Assembly (NCBI GenBank): GCA_008508345.1
Contig: QNGE01000741.1
Location: forward strand, 150,665-214,664
Direction of reading: 5' to 3'
Length of the DNA: 64,000 nt
From: Paragonimus westermani
Taxonomy: Eukaryota; Platyhelminthes; Trematoda; Plagiorchiida; Troglotrematidae
Part shown: positions 10,576 through 22,474 of the stretch, one piece after another
Layout of the letters: each line of letters opens with the position of its first letter
How positions within the stretch are numbered: the stretch's first letter is position 1
Program-made: the position numbers and the translations under genes
The notes under the pieces: model-generated
The model's input: the letters and a program-made list of their open reading frames with translations, nothing else
What the model was told of the DNA's origin: nothing
Databases searched by the model: none

Positions 10576-13500
10576 GAACGATACTTGCAAACCGCTGCAG
10601 ATAAGGATAGCGAGTAAAATCGAGGTGGTGTTTTAGTTGCGATCGTTATTTAGGATAACCTAGCTTATTCAAGTTTGGTTGTGTAAGCAGTATTTTGAGC
10701 CACTTTTTGCAGTCACGCCTCCAGCTGTGTCAGGCCTTGAGGTCTACGACCGACATCAACCTGAACCGATGTCACTTGCGGTCGTCCATACACGAACAGT
10801 TTTATAAAAAACAGACTATCAGGATTTTTTCCCAGCTGTCGAGTGGAGCATGCATAACATTCAGCGTGTCACAGAGACCTGGTCCAGTGTTTAGCCTAAC
10901 ATGTACTCTGTTCATGCACGCAACGGTCACATAGATGAACTATCGGAACACTAGTTACTTAGTGGAATGCACGGGCAATTTCTCGATTCAGGGTATTTAG
11001 TAAATTTAAGATGGCTATCTGAAAACATCTTTCAGAAAACAGTACCTCGATTTTTAGTGTGCTTAAAGATTGCATAAACAAGAATCACCGGTATAATAAT
11101 ATCTGGTTTTTTTTCCCGTGCAACCTCTTTTGATCATGCTGTATTTGAACGCCATTTTATCAGTCATTTACTCTGCACTGGATAACAGACATTTGTAAAA
11201 ACGGTTGTGACACCCATTCATATACATGGCTATTTGCTAGTGTTTGGGCTACTCAAATCTCGATTTTCACTTTGTTTGCTCACAATTATCCTATCGTCAT
11301 ACGAAACTGTTGGCACTCAAATTCTTTGTGGACTTACACAAAGCTCTGTCGAATATCAGAGCTCGTTTAATGACAGCTAGGTTTCTTTTCTTTTGTTGTT
11401 CAATTCGTATGTGCCGAACATCAAGATCCTTCTCATCAACCAATTTCTTCACGTAAAAAATGGACGCGTGCACAGAGCATTTCCTCTAAGCTTATCGAAA
11501 GTGGCGAAGGCCTTTATGTCAGCCACTTAGCTTAAATGTTTTTGTCATTTTCCTTGCGAACAATCCGTTGTTTGATCATGTCTGCTTGGACATCTGGGAT
11601 CAAAACAACCGCTCCGTCTTACGCAAGTGACTTCATCTGGATCACTCGTGGCCTAAACCACCAGTCGGCAATGCCAAGGGGGGTTTGACATATTAGCACG
11701 ACAGAATCGGCTTTTGTGCACGTGAAACATCCAACTAGTCTGGGCGATGTGGGTTTAACGGAGAAATTTTGCAACCCTTCCCGGAATGGCGGCGTGTTTT
11801 ATGAAAACCAGCCGGTATGAACTGAAGATAGTCTCTTGTGAGGGGTGAAACCATCTGACAAGACAGTTTTTCGTATCACCTGTTGACAGTCAAGGAGTGT
11901 TCTCTTGGAACAGGGAAATTTTACCGGAAGCTCCGCTATTCCCGAATAAGGGTGTATTTCCTAGATTGCCTTACACAGGTAAACTCTTCGTATGTAGCAC
12001 CTCTCAAAATTTCCTCGTAAACCATGTGTACCAATCCGGTTATATTTTCTCGCATATGGGTTGGTTCATACTATTGTACATCCTTAGATATGTAACAGGT
12101 CTCTGCCACCATTTAGGATGCAAATCCACAGGCACGCAGCCCAGCGTAAAATGAGAACACCTGATGGCGATAGCTTCATCGAATACGAGGATTCAACGAT
12201 GAGACATAGATAGTCATCAAATCAATCAAGTGCATAACACATTTGGATCCTTCGAAGCTAAACAGGGAGAGAGAAGGACACATGTGCACGGGTAGACAGG
12301 TGACGTCGGGACAGCGGCAGGCGCGAATGTCAGTTTCCAATCGTATGCACACTCGACACAAACTGGTCCCCGAAACTTCTGTACAATTGTGGTCTCAAAC
12401 TGTAACACATAAGGTGGAAAAATTTACCGTTACTTTTCGGTTACTGAGATCCCGTCAGACTGTTGGTTTTCCGGCCTGATAGCCTCTTTTGCCAAGAAAT
12501 GAGCAAAAGTAAACCCCTAAAGCTTCATCGTTGTGATCTATCGGCGTCACGATAGGCTTGCATTTATGAAAAGTCAAACTGATCGCACTGTCTACAAACA
12601 TACACTCTAGGAGATCCCGTGCTTCATAATGTTCACGGGCGGATAAAGCAAATCAAGGGTATTTCACACATTTACATGCGTACTGCACTGAAGAGTGATT
12701 GTGATAACCTGCTCGCTCTAGTTCATACTTGTCAGCCAACAGAAGATGAACCACTCGTTTTTGTTCTGGTAACTGCGACTGCAACTGGGTACATCAAAAT
12801 GTCAAATTCGTTTTGTCACATCTAACAGAAAGAGATATTCACAACACACTTTACCTCAAGTTCTGGAGACGCCGACACCATGTACCTGTCTTCTGGCGCA
12901 GTGTAGACTCGCCACGTTTCACACGTACCTGTTTGGCTAGATTCGCGTAGGATAATTCGTTGGTACTGACCATCAAGTGTTGGACAGTTGGAATGTTCTC
13001 TATCTGGGAATACCTTCTCTAATCCCCTCCTTCCTTACGCAGAAGATATTAGTGTTGCAACTATGAATCTAGTTCTGTTGTATTATTAAAGGCTCGTGTC
13101 TTATTGCCTAGGCACTCCTGTGCAACCATTAGGACATGACTTTCGTCTGGCTGTTCCGTTCTAGCCTATATGGTCGAACCTATAAAGATCGAAGTGTTGG
13201 CCAGCACAGCCATCTGACAACCACAGCAAGGTAACACAAAAGGTCACGATACACAAACAAGACCACTTACGTACAGAGAAGGCACTGGTTAAAAATTGTC
13301 AGAGCTGGGCAACACGGCCTTTGCAGTACATTTCGGCTGGTGCGATTCTTCTAAATGCAGAAAGTAAAGGCTGTTCAGTGAATGTCGTTTCGGTCAAAAT
13401 GTGACTAAATTAGAGAAGTTAGTTTCAGACAGGTCATATGTACCAAATTTACGTCCACACTGAGGAACAGGGAGAACAGCTGTTACACGATTCTTCTCCG

Positions 13501-13654
13501 TAGAGCCAGGGAACGTCATGCTGATCAAGCGAACACTAGCCAATCTTCCATAAATAATGCTGTTTTTGCCTCCCGAATGGTGTCACGCGGGACAAGCTTG
13601 AGTGTGCACTTGTTTGGTTGTCGAGCTTCTAACCTCAGTCTTGACACATTGTAG
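10576..13654. other. no gene seen; probable intron sequence
   Basis: About 3 kb upstream of the Smr exon on the same strand. I looked for further exons. The open stretch 12619-12825 ends in a possible donor (CTG|GTAACT) but its peptide is not recognisable, so it is not called. Confidence 0.4.
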
Positions 13655-14116
13655 ATAAAACGTTTGCATCAGGACCTTCGATTTTTGTTGCTACAACGCG
13701 CACAACATTTGATAAAGTCGAGATCGAGGGAATTCGAACAACAAATGATTCAGCAAGGTGACACACGCTCGGTCGCAGCCACAAAGGGATTCGCCTACGT
13801 GGATTTGCATGGACTAGACGAGGTCTGCGCGTTGACTGTGCTTCGACAACGTCTGCAAGCTGTAGAGACCAAGCTGAAAATATCAACGAAGAACGGGTTC
13901 AGACGTTCGGTTTCCTGTGTCATCGTTATCACCGGTCGAGGAGGAACTAACGCAAAAACGGATTTGGTTCCAACATCTCCAGTTCTTCGACCGGCAGTAA
14001 TCAATTACTTCAAAGTGAATGGTTACAAATTCACCGAGAATTACACTGTCGGATCTGGTTATTTCACTGTACATCTACCTCCTCGAAAAATGACTGATCA
14101 GACGCCCAGCCAATGA
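13655..14116 (+). CDS. Smr-domain protein (N4BP2-like), last coding exon
   Basis: A 462-bp terminal exon starting after the acceptor CATTGTAG (AG 13653-13654) in phase 0 and ending at TGA 14114-14116, giving 153 residues. Residues from about 48 form a Smr domain: AYVDLHGLDEVCALTVLRQRL carries the DLHG motif, then VIVITGRGG is the TGxG motif, then PVLRPAVINYFKVNGY and a terminal beta strand GYFTVHLPP. Smr domains are nucleases or nucleic-acid binders; in metazoan N4BP2 the domain nicks RNA or DNA at the protein's C-terminus. The basic lead-in matches the helical region that precedes Smr. The rest of the gene lies upstream, with 1177-1448 the best candidate exon. No AATAAA is seen close downstream. 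Confidence 0.85.
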   Translation: MKRLHQDLRFLLLQRAQHLIKSRSREFEQQMIQQGDTRSVAATKGFAYVDLHGLDEVCALTVLRQRLQAVETKLKISTKNGFRRSVSCVIVITGRGGTNAKTDLVPTSPVLRPAVINYFKVNGYKFTENYTVGSGYFTVHLPPRKMTDQTPSQ

Positions 14117-14799
14117 GAGGACAGTTGTTCACAAACCTATAGCGAGGACTAACAGCCTCCATTCTTTGCCAATTTGTTGAACTTTCACATAATATCAAAA
14201 ACTAACCAACCATTTTATAACTGTAAATTGTAACCGCCTTTTATGGTGATTCTTTTTCAACGCGATGTTCCGCACTGAGTATGTCAGCTGTAGGACTTAC
14301 GATTGCTAGTTCGAATCTAGACCGTCTGAAAAGCTTCTACTCAGATTATCAAATCCAAAAGACCACGTAGCAACAGCCAGTGGTACAGTGTATATACGTT
14401 TAATTAGGTGATGGAAAACGTAGCAAGCTTTGGAGGCATTATCTAACGCCATCGATCATGACTGCCCTAGCTGCTTATTGGAAGCATGATGGGAAGTGGC
14501 GGTCAATCAGGCTTACTGCGTGAAAAATATTGTAAGAAAACTGTCCCGTGGATGCCCTTTCATTCCCACCTGACTCAGCCACTCCTGTGGTCACGTTTCT
14601 TGTAGTGCATTGATACCTTGCCCCTGGACTGTTAAGAATTTCACACAGTGGATCATTTTCATTCTCCCTAAAAATGGTTCAACCAATAGTTGATTATTTT
14701 CATTAAAACGTCGTTACTTGGTAGCATGAGTTTGGGCGTAATACAATGAACATGTTGCGCCCCAAATTACCCCCACATTGATAAATGTCTTAAAATATA
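14117..14799. other. 3' flank; no gene seen
   Basis: At 14306-14318 a B-box-like TAGTTCGAATCT follows a weak A-box-like stretch, possibly a decayed SINE head, but too little remains to call. Confidence 0.35.
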
Positions 14800-15060
14800 T
14801 TACTGATAAGTAATGTGGCAGATTTATGATTCCAGATGAGATCCAACTGTGAAAAGTCAGGTTTTCGGTTGGATTCGAACCAGCGACAGACACAGCATGC
14901 CTCAACGCTGCAAGCGCTCTACCAGTGTAACTACGAAGCCACACCAGGGGCTCAGGAATTTCACATTTGTACCTTGTCACCCACCCGTCCCACTGTTTCA
15001 TATGGAACCCACCAAATGATTCAAGGGATCGACTGCCCCGGTAGGATTTCTCAAACAGTT
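14800..15060 (-). repeat. tRNA-Ala-like SINE, copy i
   Basis: On the - strand a tRNA-like head (14871-14946) reads TTCGTAGTTACACTGGTAGAGC, an A box resembling tRNA-Ala, and GGTTCGAATCC, a perfect B box, then a shared body ACTTTTCACAGTTGG and a tail around ATAAATCTGCCACATTAC. It lacks the cloverleaf of a real tRNA. It parallels copy ii directly upstream of it. Confidence 0.75.
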
Positions 15061-15109
15061 CACGTTGAAATCCACCAACGTCACTGCTGAGCATAGGAAT
15101 TGTATTTCT

Positions 15110-15250
15110 AATAAGCGATGTGGCAGATTTATGATTTTAGATGAGACCCAACTGTGGAAAATCAGGATTTCGACTGGATTCGAACCAACGACAAACATAG
15201 CATGCCTCAACGCGGCAAGCGCTCTACCAGCTGATCTACGAAGCCACACC
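15110..15250 (-). repeat. tRNA-Ala-like SINE, copy ii
   Basis: The better preserved copy. Its head (15175-15247) has CTTCGTAGATCAGCTGG then TAGAGCGCTTGCCGCG and the B box GGTTCGAATCC. The shared body and tail run to about 15110. Together with copy i it forms a tandem pair in the same orientation. The sequence between them (15060-15110) is not part of the core. Confidence 0.75.
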
Positions 15251-15289
15251 TGCCGGGGGCAGTCGATCCCCTGAAACATTTGGTGGATT

Positions 15290-15346
15290 CCATGGTTCGA
15301 ATCCAGTCGAAGCCCTGATTTTCCACAGTCGAGTCTCGTCTTAAAA
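15290..15346 (+). repeat. tRNA-Ala-like SINE, inverted fragment
   Basis: GGTTCGAATCCAGTCG followed by CTGATTTTCCACAGTCGAG is the B box and body of the same SINE on the opposite strand, lacking the A box. It stands directly next to copy ii, so the two form an inverted pair. Confidence 0.65.
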
Positions 15347-16376
15347 TGAGCACAATGAAACCATCAATCACACGCACGTAAACTGTAGTTTTTATGTCAA
15401 AGAAAGTGAGACTTAGGCAAAATAATACTATACTAGGGTAACAGCGTCACTGCCAGCTAGTTTTGTATGTATTGTGTGTGCGATCGCGCTTCGACTTACT
15501 ACTGTTTCCGATCACTTAAATTGTGGTGGAATCCGTAAGATCGCTGTGACGAGCAGTCACTAGCAAATGTCTGACGATGTAAGAATTGAGCACATGTCAA
15601 CATTTCGGCAAGCTGGTTTGCGGCTGCTACATTAGTGTGAACAGCGGGGAAACATGCTCATTAGCTCTTACGCCGATACAACTGTCTCCTTAGCTATGTG
15701 TGAATTTATATACATAATGGGTGTGAACTGCTGGTGTATTAACGTTCCCATAAGACCTTTAGACGAAGTTCGAATGTACATTATCAGATAAAGCTTCACA
15801 GCACTCTAGACTTCATTCCAGGTGTTCCCGATCTTTAAAGACGTCAGGTAGTCGTTTGTTAATGATAACCCCTTGTAAACGGTCTTCTTCGAAATTTCAT
15901 CGACATGTTCTGCAGGAGGCCCAGCTATAACGCCCGACGAACAAGGGTCAGACAAATGTATCCGGTGTATCAAAAATACAAGTTTCACGGCCACAACGAA
16001 ACGAAGTGCAGGTCAATGACCGTCGGTTTCATTGTAAAACAGATTTCGAAATGAAAAAACCTGTCGGACTACGTAGCATTCTGATGTGTCGAACGTAGTA
16101 TTCGTTTCACTCTATAGATTCACGGAAAGTCTTGAATCGTGTGCATGCTCATCAGTTGCTATTTCGGCAGGTTTCCTTAAGATGGGTGGCAATTCAAGTC
16201 AGCCAGGAGTGTAAAGCGAGATTTACCACAGGATTTCGATCTAGGCACACAACGCGCGCTGTCACCGAGTCCGATATTTCCTCATCAATATGAGGAAATT
16301 GAGCCTTGGCACGACCTGAAGACTTGCACGCTTCTACGACTTACAAGGCGCGATGTAGCAGGTGGTTAGTTGGCAT
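15347..16376. other. no gene seen
   Basis: About 1 kb without a recognisable feature on either strand. Confidence 0.4.
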
Positions 16377-17233
16377 TCATGAGATGTGGCCATGCCAACA
16401 CAGCATGTGAGACGAACTCAGTATGCTCAAGGGTCGACAGTTGTAATCCGTTTCGAAAACGCGTCGACGAACTTCATCTGCCGATACGGTGTTTCCAGTA
16501 CGCGCAGCTGATGCTTGGGAGAGGCTGGTGGTCAAAATTGGATGCTCTGTGAAAACCCTGTGAACAAATGAACGGATTTTCGGAACGGTACACTAAGACT
16601 TGCCCTACAGTGCCATTGCACATTTGACCTTTCACAGAAAGACTAAAATTATGCCGACGTCACAATGACCAGATTTGGTAAACGCCGTCAGAATGTCTGC
16701 TGTGCCATTTGTGATCTTATCAGACATTTCTTCAGTGCTGATACAGCTCCCAAGGTACATGAACGTCTCGGCTACTTCCAACTGCTCATCAGAAAGGGTG
16801 AGAGCAGGCGCAGAGTTCTGCCGATCCTGTAATAACACATTATGTTTAGTGAGTGCAAAGGTCATCAAACTGACGGACTGAAGCTTCTAGTCTGTCTAAG
16901 ATGCTTTGTACCCCCTGAGCCCTCACATATTGAGACGATGTCCCAGGCGTACTTGATGTCTTGAAGTCGAGTGCCTTGGGGCAAACCCACGTCATCATAT
17001 TCACAGTCTGTCGAGTCGCACTGTAGAATCTCGTTTACTACAAAGTTGAATAAAAAAGGGAAGACTGGATCAACTTGTCGCACCCCACTTGATGTACTAA
17101 AGGCCGGTGATGCGCTGCCATAATCTTTAACCGTGTGCGAGATCTAACAGTGAATGGCTTCCCTGATGTTTACACACTACTCTGGCGCACCCTTTCTCGA
17201 TAGGCAGTCCCAGAGTACAGCTAGGTCAACTGA
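16377..17233 (-). mobile_element. LINE fragment A (RT palm to C-terminus)
   Basis: About 93-95 percent identical by eye to 19376-20177. On the - strand it encodes pieces of a non-LTR reverse transcriptase: RQVDPVFPFLFNFVVNEIL (the GVRQGCPLSPFLFN motif), KYAWDIVSIC (YADD box with A-D changed to A-W-D) and, frameshifted, TFMYLGSCISTEE (the YLGS motif). Inactive through substitutions and frameshifts. Its upstream end coincides with an N at 17234, so the truncation may be an assembly join. Confidence 0.8.
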
Positions 17234-17234
17234 N
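17234..17234. other. single unresolved base (N) at the end of a duplicated segment
   Basis: The LINE copy A matches copy B up to a few bases before this N, and the sequence beyond it is unrelated. This is what a scaffold or contig join inside a repeat looks like. Confidence 0.6.
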
Positions 17235-18956
17235 TGTAGGAGAAAAGGATAACGGAACCCGATTTCCGGGATCGACTAGTCTCCAAAATGCTCCGATCCA
17301 ATACAACCGGTAACGCAGGATGACGGGAAGAAGACTGTTCTCTAAGAGAACTGTGTTGATGTGCTCATTGACAGCGTAACTCTGAGAACACGTCTGTATG
17401 TATGCGGTTGTAGTCCAAACAAAAGGCACAAACGTAAACGGGCCGATCAGGAGTAAGGGAACACGAAGAGGAATAGATATGGAATGGTGGTAGATATAGT
17501 GCAGAGGGGTCGGGAATGTTTGCAAGAAGCGAAGCATCAAAATGTGGCACTGAATTGAAATTTCCAATAGAGAAACAATGGTTTCGGTTTTCATCATAAC
17601 AGTAATAGAAATTTTTTGGGGACCGATAGGTCTTCCGTAACACCATCATCAAATCGCTCTCCTTCGAAATTCATCACGTGTTTCCTCTCACCCACCTTCC
17701 TTTGACTGTATTGGTCCAAATGATTTTGTTTCTCTCTATATGCAACACCAGTGGCTACAACGCCTCCCCCAGTCTAAGCCTACTTTTCTATGCTGTGTAC
17801 TCGTCCATGACAGCTTCCGTGCTCTGCTAGTATTGAAACCATCCGTGTTCGGTAATCTTCTTAGTCTACGCGTTGATGTATGAAACTTGGATGCGCGCTG
17901 GATAACTGACAGTGAGGAAAAACGGTTCGCGCACAAATATCTTTCAAGCCTCTTGTGATCACCATGTATTTCCATCTATCCAGTTTGGTCTTCCTCGATC
18001 AGCATGCTGAATCCGATGACGGCCTGTTGGATCTGGTGACATTTTGATTCAATGAGACTGTGGTTTCCAGCAAACGTCATCTAATTGTTCAGTACTATGA
18101 AAGAAGCAACAGGAGGAAGTCACTTCATTCAGTTCGTCTAAGTGAAGGTTCAGTCAATGCACAGTATAGGTAGAGGCGCGACCAGTCGAATTCTACAGTC
18201 GTACCCCCTCTACTGTCAGGTCTCAGTTGGCTAATCAGTTTCAGCTGATCCCTCCAATTTGTGATGTCCGTGAGCGTACAGTGTGCATTTCTGACGTGCG
18301 CAGACTGCGCTTTGGGAACCACCTAATGCATCTTACCATCCGGAAGAGTACACTCAAACTGCAATGCACCCATAGCCGGCCAACGAAATGGCGACTTAAT
18401 CCACTGACCGTAATCCTGACAGCACTTAGAGACCCTTGAGCCCCGAATGTGTTTGACGTGACCGATAGTTAAAAAATTCCACACCGAGTTGTCGTACTAG
18501 GGCCCAAAGGGTTTTGATCCGACAGTAAACGATTTATGTCGAAGAACACACCGTTGTTGACAAGACGTCATGATGCGACTGGTTTCAGAAAGGAGTGAGC
18601 AATATCACTACTGACTGAAGAACATGTTACAATAGACATATTCTTTTTGGTTTTTAGTGTTACTGCGTGCTTCATTAATGTGTCGAAGACTTAGAACAGT
18701 AAAAGACCGAGCAATATGGGGTGATCATATTTCATCGGAAAAGTGACTTTCTTATGAAAAGCTTATCAGTAGGACAATAGTTCTATTAACGTTTGTCACT
18801 GTCTGTGACCACCTGAGTTCTGATTGGCCAGTTTGATATTGTAATTTGCGGCTTTGGTTCAATCGTTTCGGCTATTTAGGTTCGATTCGTGTTCGAACAG
18901 ATTGTTTCGACCGTGATACTTATAAACAAAGCCAACGTAACAGCTGGTCGCTCCAC
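17235..18956. other. no gene seen
   Basis: Open frames at 17226-17652 (-) and 18227-18439 (+) have no recognisable domains. Confidence 0.4.
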
Positions 18957-19015
18957 TACTTGGCTTGCGTTGGCGGATCATAGTTCTGCTTTTGACACCG
19001 TGAACTTCCATTAAC
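18957..19015 (+). pseudogene. tiny RT-like fragment (motif A)
   Basis: One frame reads TWLALADHSSAFDTVNFH, resembling motif A of LINE reverse transcriptases (xDxSxAFDxVNH). It has no flanking support and is only about 18 residues, so it could be chance. Confidence 0.35.
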
Positions 19016-19598
19016 CGCATCTTCTTCAGCTGTGATGTTGCTGCAATTCAACCTAGTGCACGACGTAACGGCCTGGTGGGGTAGTTGATAGCGTTGTGTG
19101 TTTTAAAAGGTATACGGTGGAAAACTGGAAGTCTTAGGTGCAATCATGTTCATTTTGCTCCTAATCGATGTACACTCCGTTTTCGGGGTCATTCAACATT
19201 TTGCACACGGTTTTGCTAAATATCAGCATACACATTTTTCATGTTTAGTTAACAGTTAGTTAAACGTAAAATAGCATTGTCATGTCATTTGGCGTCTGTC
19301 TGCCACCGGGTTGGCAAACATGTCACTGCTGTGTTCCCATTCGAGATCACTTGGCACGCTGTGAATTGACGTTCGTAAGATGTGGCCAAGCCAGCAAATT
19401 CTGTGAGATGAGCTCAGTATGCTCAAGGGTCGACAGTTGTAATCCGTTTCGAAAAGATGTCGGCGAACTTCGTCACTGTTGATCACGGTGATCCTACCAC
19501 AAGCCGGTAATGCAACGGAGAAACCTCCAAGCGGATGGACCAGGTTTCGGAACGGTACACTAAGACTTGCCCTTCAGTGCCATTGCACATTTGACCTT

Positions 19599-20700
19599 TC
19601 ACAGAAAGACTGAAATTATGCCGACGTCACAGTGGCCAGAGTTGGTAAACGCCATCAGAGTGTCTGCTGTGCCATTTGTGATCTTATCAGACACTTCTTC
19701 AGTGCTGATACAGCTCCCAAGGTACATGAACGTCTCGGCTACTTCCAACTGCTCACCAGAAAGGGTGAGAGCAGGCACAGAGTTCTGCCGATCCTGTGAT
19801 AACACATTATGTTTAGTGGGTGCCAAGGTCACATCAAACTGACGGACTGAAGCTTCTAATCTGTCTAAGATGCTCTGGGCCCCCTGAGCCCTCACATATT
19901 GATGTCTTGAAGTCGAGTGCTTTGGAGTAAACCCAAGTCATCATATTCACAGTCTATCAAGTCGCACTGTAGAATCTCGGTTACTACAAAGTTGAATAAA
20001 AAAGAGAAGACTGGATCAGCTTGTCGCACTCCACTTGATGTACTAAAGGCCGGTGATACGCTGTCATAATCTTTAACCGTGTGCGAGATCTAACAGTGAA
20101 TGGCTTCCCTGATGTTTACACACTACTCTGGCGCACCCTTTCTCGATAGGCAGTCCCAGAGTACAGCTAGGTCAACCGAATCTGATGTCCAAGAAGACAA
20201 CAATTGTTAACGTATTCTGTGAATGACGGAGTTCAAACATCTGACGGAGTGTGAAGATGTGATCAGTGCAGCGGTGGCCAGGGCGAAACCCAGCATGCTG
20301 CTCACGTTCATGCTGCTCGCTCATTTCGTTTAGTATGCGACGTGCAATGGCTACGAACAACTTTGACGCAGTAGGAATCATGCTAATAAATCCATTTGTG
20401 ATTTACATACAAACTGCGTGAGCCCTTTTTGGAACTGGGGATGATGCAGGCGAAACCTCAGTCATTTGGAGCGGCTTCACTGCCCCCGAGTTTCTGGAGC
20501 AGAGCCATCAGCTCTATAGCCAAGACTGGACCACCGTCTATAAAAAAGGGCCGGAGAGAGTTCGTCTGGGCCGGGTGTCTTATGAACTTTCACGAATTCG
20601 GTATCACGCGGGACTTTTGTTTCCGAGGCCGGAGCATTTTCAACAGACTAATGAGCACATGCGGAACCCAAATGCTTAGTCATTGGCGCGGGTGACCGGC
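19599..20700 (-). pseudogene. LINE reverse transcriptase region
   Basis: In order on the - strand: GPDELSPALF and DGGPVLAIEL near 20550, SKLFVAIARRIL then REQHAGFRPGHRCTDHIFTLRQ and TIVVFLDIRFG (motif A) at 20172-20381, GVRQADPVFSFLFNFV near 20010, and TFMYLGSCISTEE at 19599-19895. The YADD box is deleted here (compare copy A at about 16950), so the copy is catalytically dead. Upstream linker residues ITGNP and LLHPIRTTGDKKPAIGEAV near 20820 are typical of this family. Confidence 0.8.
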
Positions 20701-21009
20701 ACTTGGGAGTGCCAAGCCCAGCGTCCTGGACGCCGTTGTAGGTTATGAATACGTTCATCATTGGCTTCGTAGACTGCCTCGCCAATAGCTGGTTTCTTGT
20801 CACCAGTTGTTCGGATGGGATGTAACAGGTTTTAGGGGTTCCCGGTAATAGCGGCTTGTGCCGTCTCTATTGTACGTTGTGTTCACCAGGCCTCGCGAAC
20901 TGAACCACGTTCACCGTTTTTTGTTCGACGGGTACCGTTAGGGTATGGTCCATCAAAGCCACGCTGGTCAGCACTTACCCTCTACTTGAACGTTCAAGTT
21001 TACAGTTAG

Positions 21010-21664
21010 TATTACAATGTTCGTGTGCCGAAGCCTAGTGAACAGATGATAGAAATCATCTCCGTCTGTGTTTTGACTACAGTATGTGGGGTCATATGCT
21101 ACAACAACAAGCAGAAAACATTAGATGAAAACATTGATGTTCCAACCGTGCGATGGTGGCTATTGACGGGTACCCAGTCAAGCAGCGCCTTCTCGGTGTA
21201 TGTGCTAGGGCAATCCCAACACTGGCTTACCCATTGGCTTGGGCCATAGGGTCTTCAGACAATCGCATATTGTACGTGCACAGTGAAGCAGCTGATGTAA
21301 ACTGCAGTTGTAGCACCAAGCTAGAATCCTGAAGCCGTGTTTCAGCAAGACAACAATATATCAACAGCGAGGATCTCCAGAGTACGTGTATGAGTGTTCG
21401 AGCACTGAAAGTAGCCAGCTTAAGTGATGTTCGGGTAGCGAGTAGGGGTTTGTGTCCGTCAGACAGAGGAATCTTGGTGTTTGACACATGATTCTGGCTA
21501 CGGCTTCCGTCACGGGCAGAACAATGAGGTGACTCTATGGTGTGTGTCCGAAAACGAGAATGGGGGTCACTAAGGAGAGGGTTATTTAGCAAAAGAGTGG
21601 GAAACGAGACACACTGAGTACATGAAGTAGAATGTGACGAGGGAGCAAAGGCGGCATCTGGCAA
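21010..21664 (-). pseudogene. LINE APE-type endonuclease region
   Basis: The frame 21227-21664 contains LATFSARTLIHVLW then LLIYCCLAETRLQD, matching the N-R-T-L and CCLSETRxQD motifs near the N-terminus of LINE apurinic-type endonucleases. The next segment, frameshifted, has GIALAHT and VVAYDPTYCSQNTDGDDFY, corresponding to the xxxYAPT motif and the stretch that follows. In a live element it nicks the target. The first codon of the original protein is not identifiable. Confidence 0.7.
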
Positions 21665-22138
21665 CTCGCCAATGAGTTACGATACGAAGATAAGACAACA
21701 CTCCTAACCGAAATACGTTTATAAGCTCAGTTGTCTCGGATGCCTAGATCAAAAAGGGGCTTGGCTTGATGGCCAAAACCGGATCCTATGGTGCAAGATA
21801 AACTTCATTCACAAGGCATCAAGGGGAACTGCGGAGTTCGCAGTCCATTGGAGGCCGGTGGCCAATGGTGGTTCCGTTTGTACGTTGTTCAAGTTGAGTC
21901 CATCCATCCAGGATGCCAATGCACTCTGCATGAAGTTGCGTCGGAAACAGTGCAGCAGTTCGAGGATTCACCGTTGAAGTTGAATATGGTGTAATATATG
22001 TGTCCAGCCAGAGAGTCCAAGACCGACAGGAACGTTAAGATGCTTCGATCTTGATGTCGGAGGCCGGTGACCAAAATGTTTCATACACCCTTCGGATGGG
22101 ATCCAGTCAGTCAAGTTACCTGGCAAAGCTTTTGCACC
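21665..22138. other. no gene seen
   Basis: Between the LINE and the LTR-like segment. If that LTR is real and oriented on the - strand, this would be its internal leader. A short frame there (GAKALPGNLTDW, 21968-22153) is unrecognised. Confidence 0.35.
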
Positions 22139-22474
22139 TGTTAGAACCAGCAATCATCAGGGTGATTCGCGTACCTTCTGAATTTGTTCATGGTTAGCGG
22201 AGACTGAGGTTGCCCATACGCCATGCAGCCAACACGCCAGACGAACGGCATGCTGTTCCGAAACCCATGTGACACCGCTGGGGGATATTTGAAACCCAAT
22301 TGTGGTGGGGTGACGCACCATGACGTGGTGACGTCGAATGAGATATGTGGCATTTCATGAGACCCAGCTGCCATCCATGAATCTACTACGTCTCTGGTAT
22401 TGCTTCTGCTCGTCGTCCGCGACTGCTTATTCACTCTTGTAGCGACTATCAAAATATTTATTATAGTGGCTACA
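22139..22474 (-). repeat. LTR-like segment
   Basis: On the - strand it starts TGTAGCCACTATAATAAAT and ends GGTTCTAACA, so it has TG...CA ends and about 336 bp, the size of the other LTRs here. Its first 35 bases form a hairpin (one mismatch) that encloses AATAAA and matches the ends of the solo LTRs at 39000-39032 and 48222-48258. No target duplication is seen, so it may be one LTR of a truncated element. Confidence 0.45.

Larger units (their letters stand above)
19280..21664 (-). mobile_element. LINE copy B with endonuclease and reverse transcriptase
   Basis: The most complete copy of the LINE family. Reading leftwards from 21664 on the - strand: an APE-type endonuclease start, a linker, the RT palm and fingers, and a C-terminal segment ending with CWLGHILRTS near 19390. 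All parts are in the expected order for a single-ORF non-LTR element, but stops, frameshifts and small deletions are spread throughout. The clade (RTE-like or CR1-like) cannot be settled by eye. Confidence 0.8.

Noticed and set aside
14871..15247. tRNA genes on the - strand
   Set aside because: A and B boxes are good, but the acceptor and anticodon stems do not form and the sequence continues into a shared SINE body and tail.
22139..22166. CTGATGA on the - strand within the LTR-like segment
   Set aside because: No GAAA box at the right distance (TAAC instead) and no stem II.
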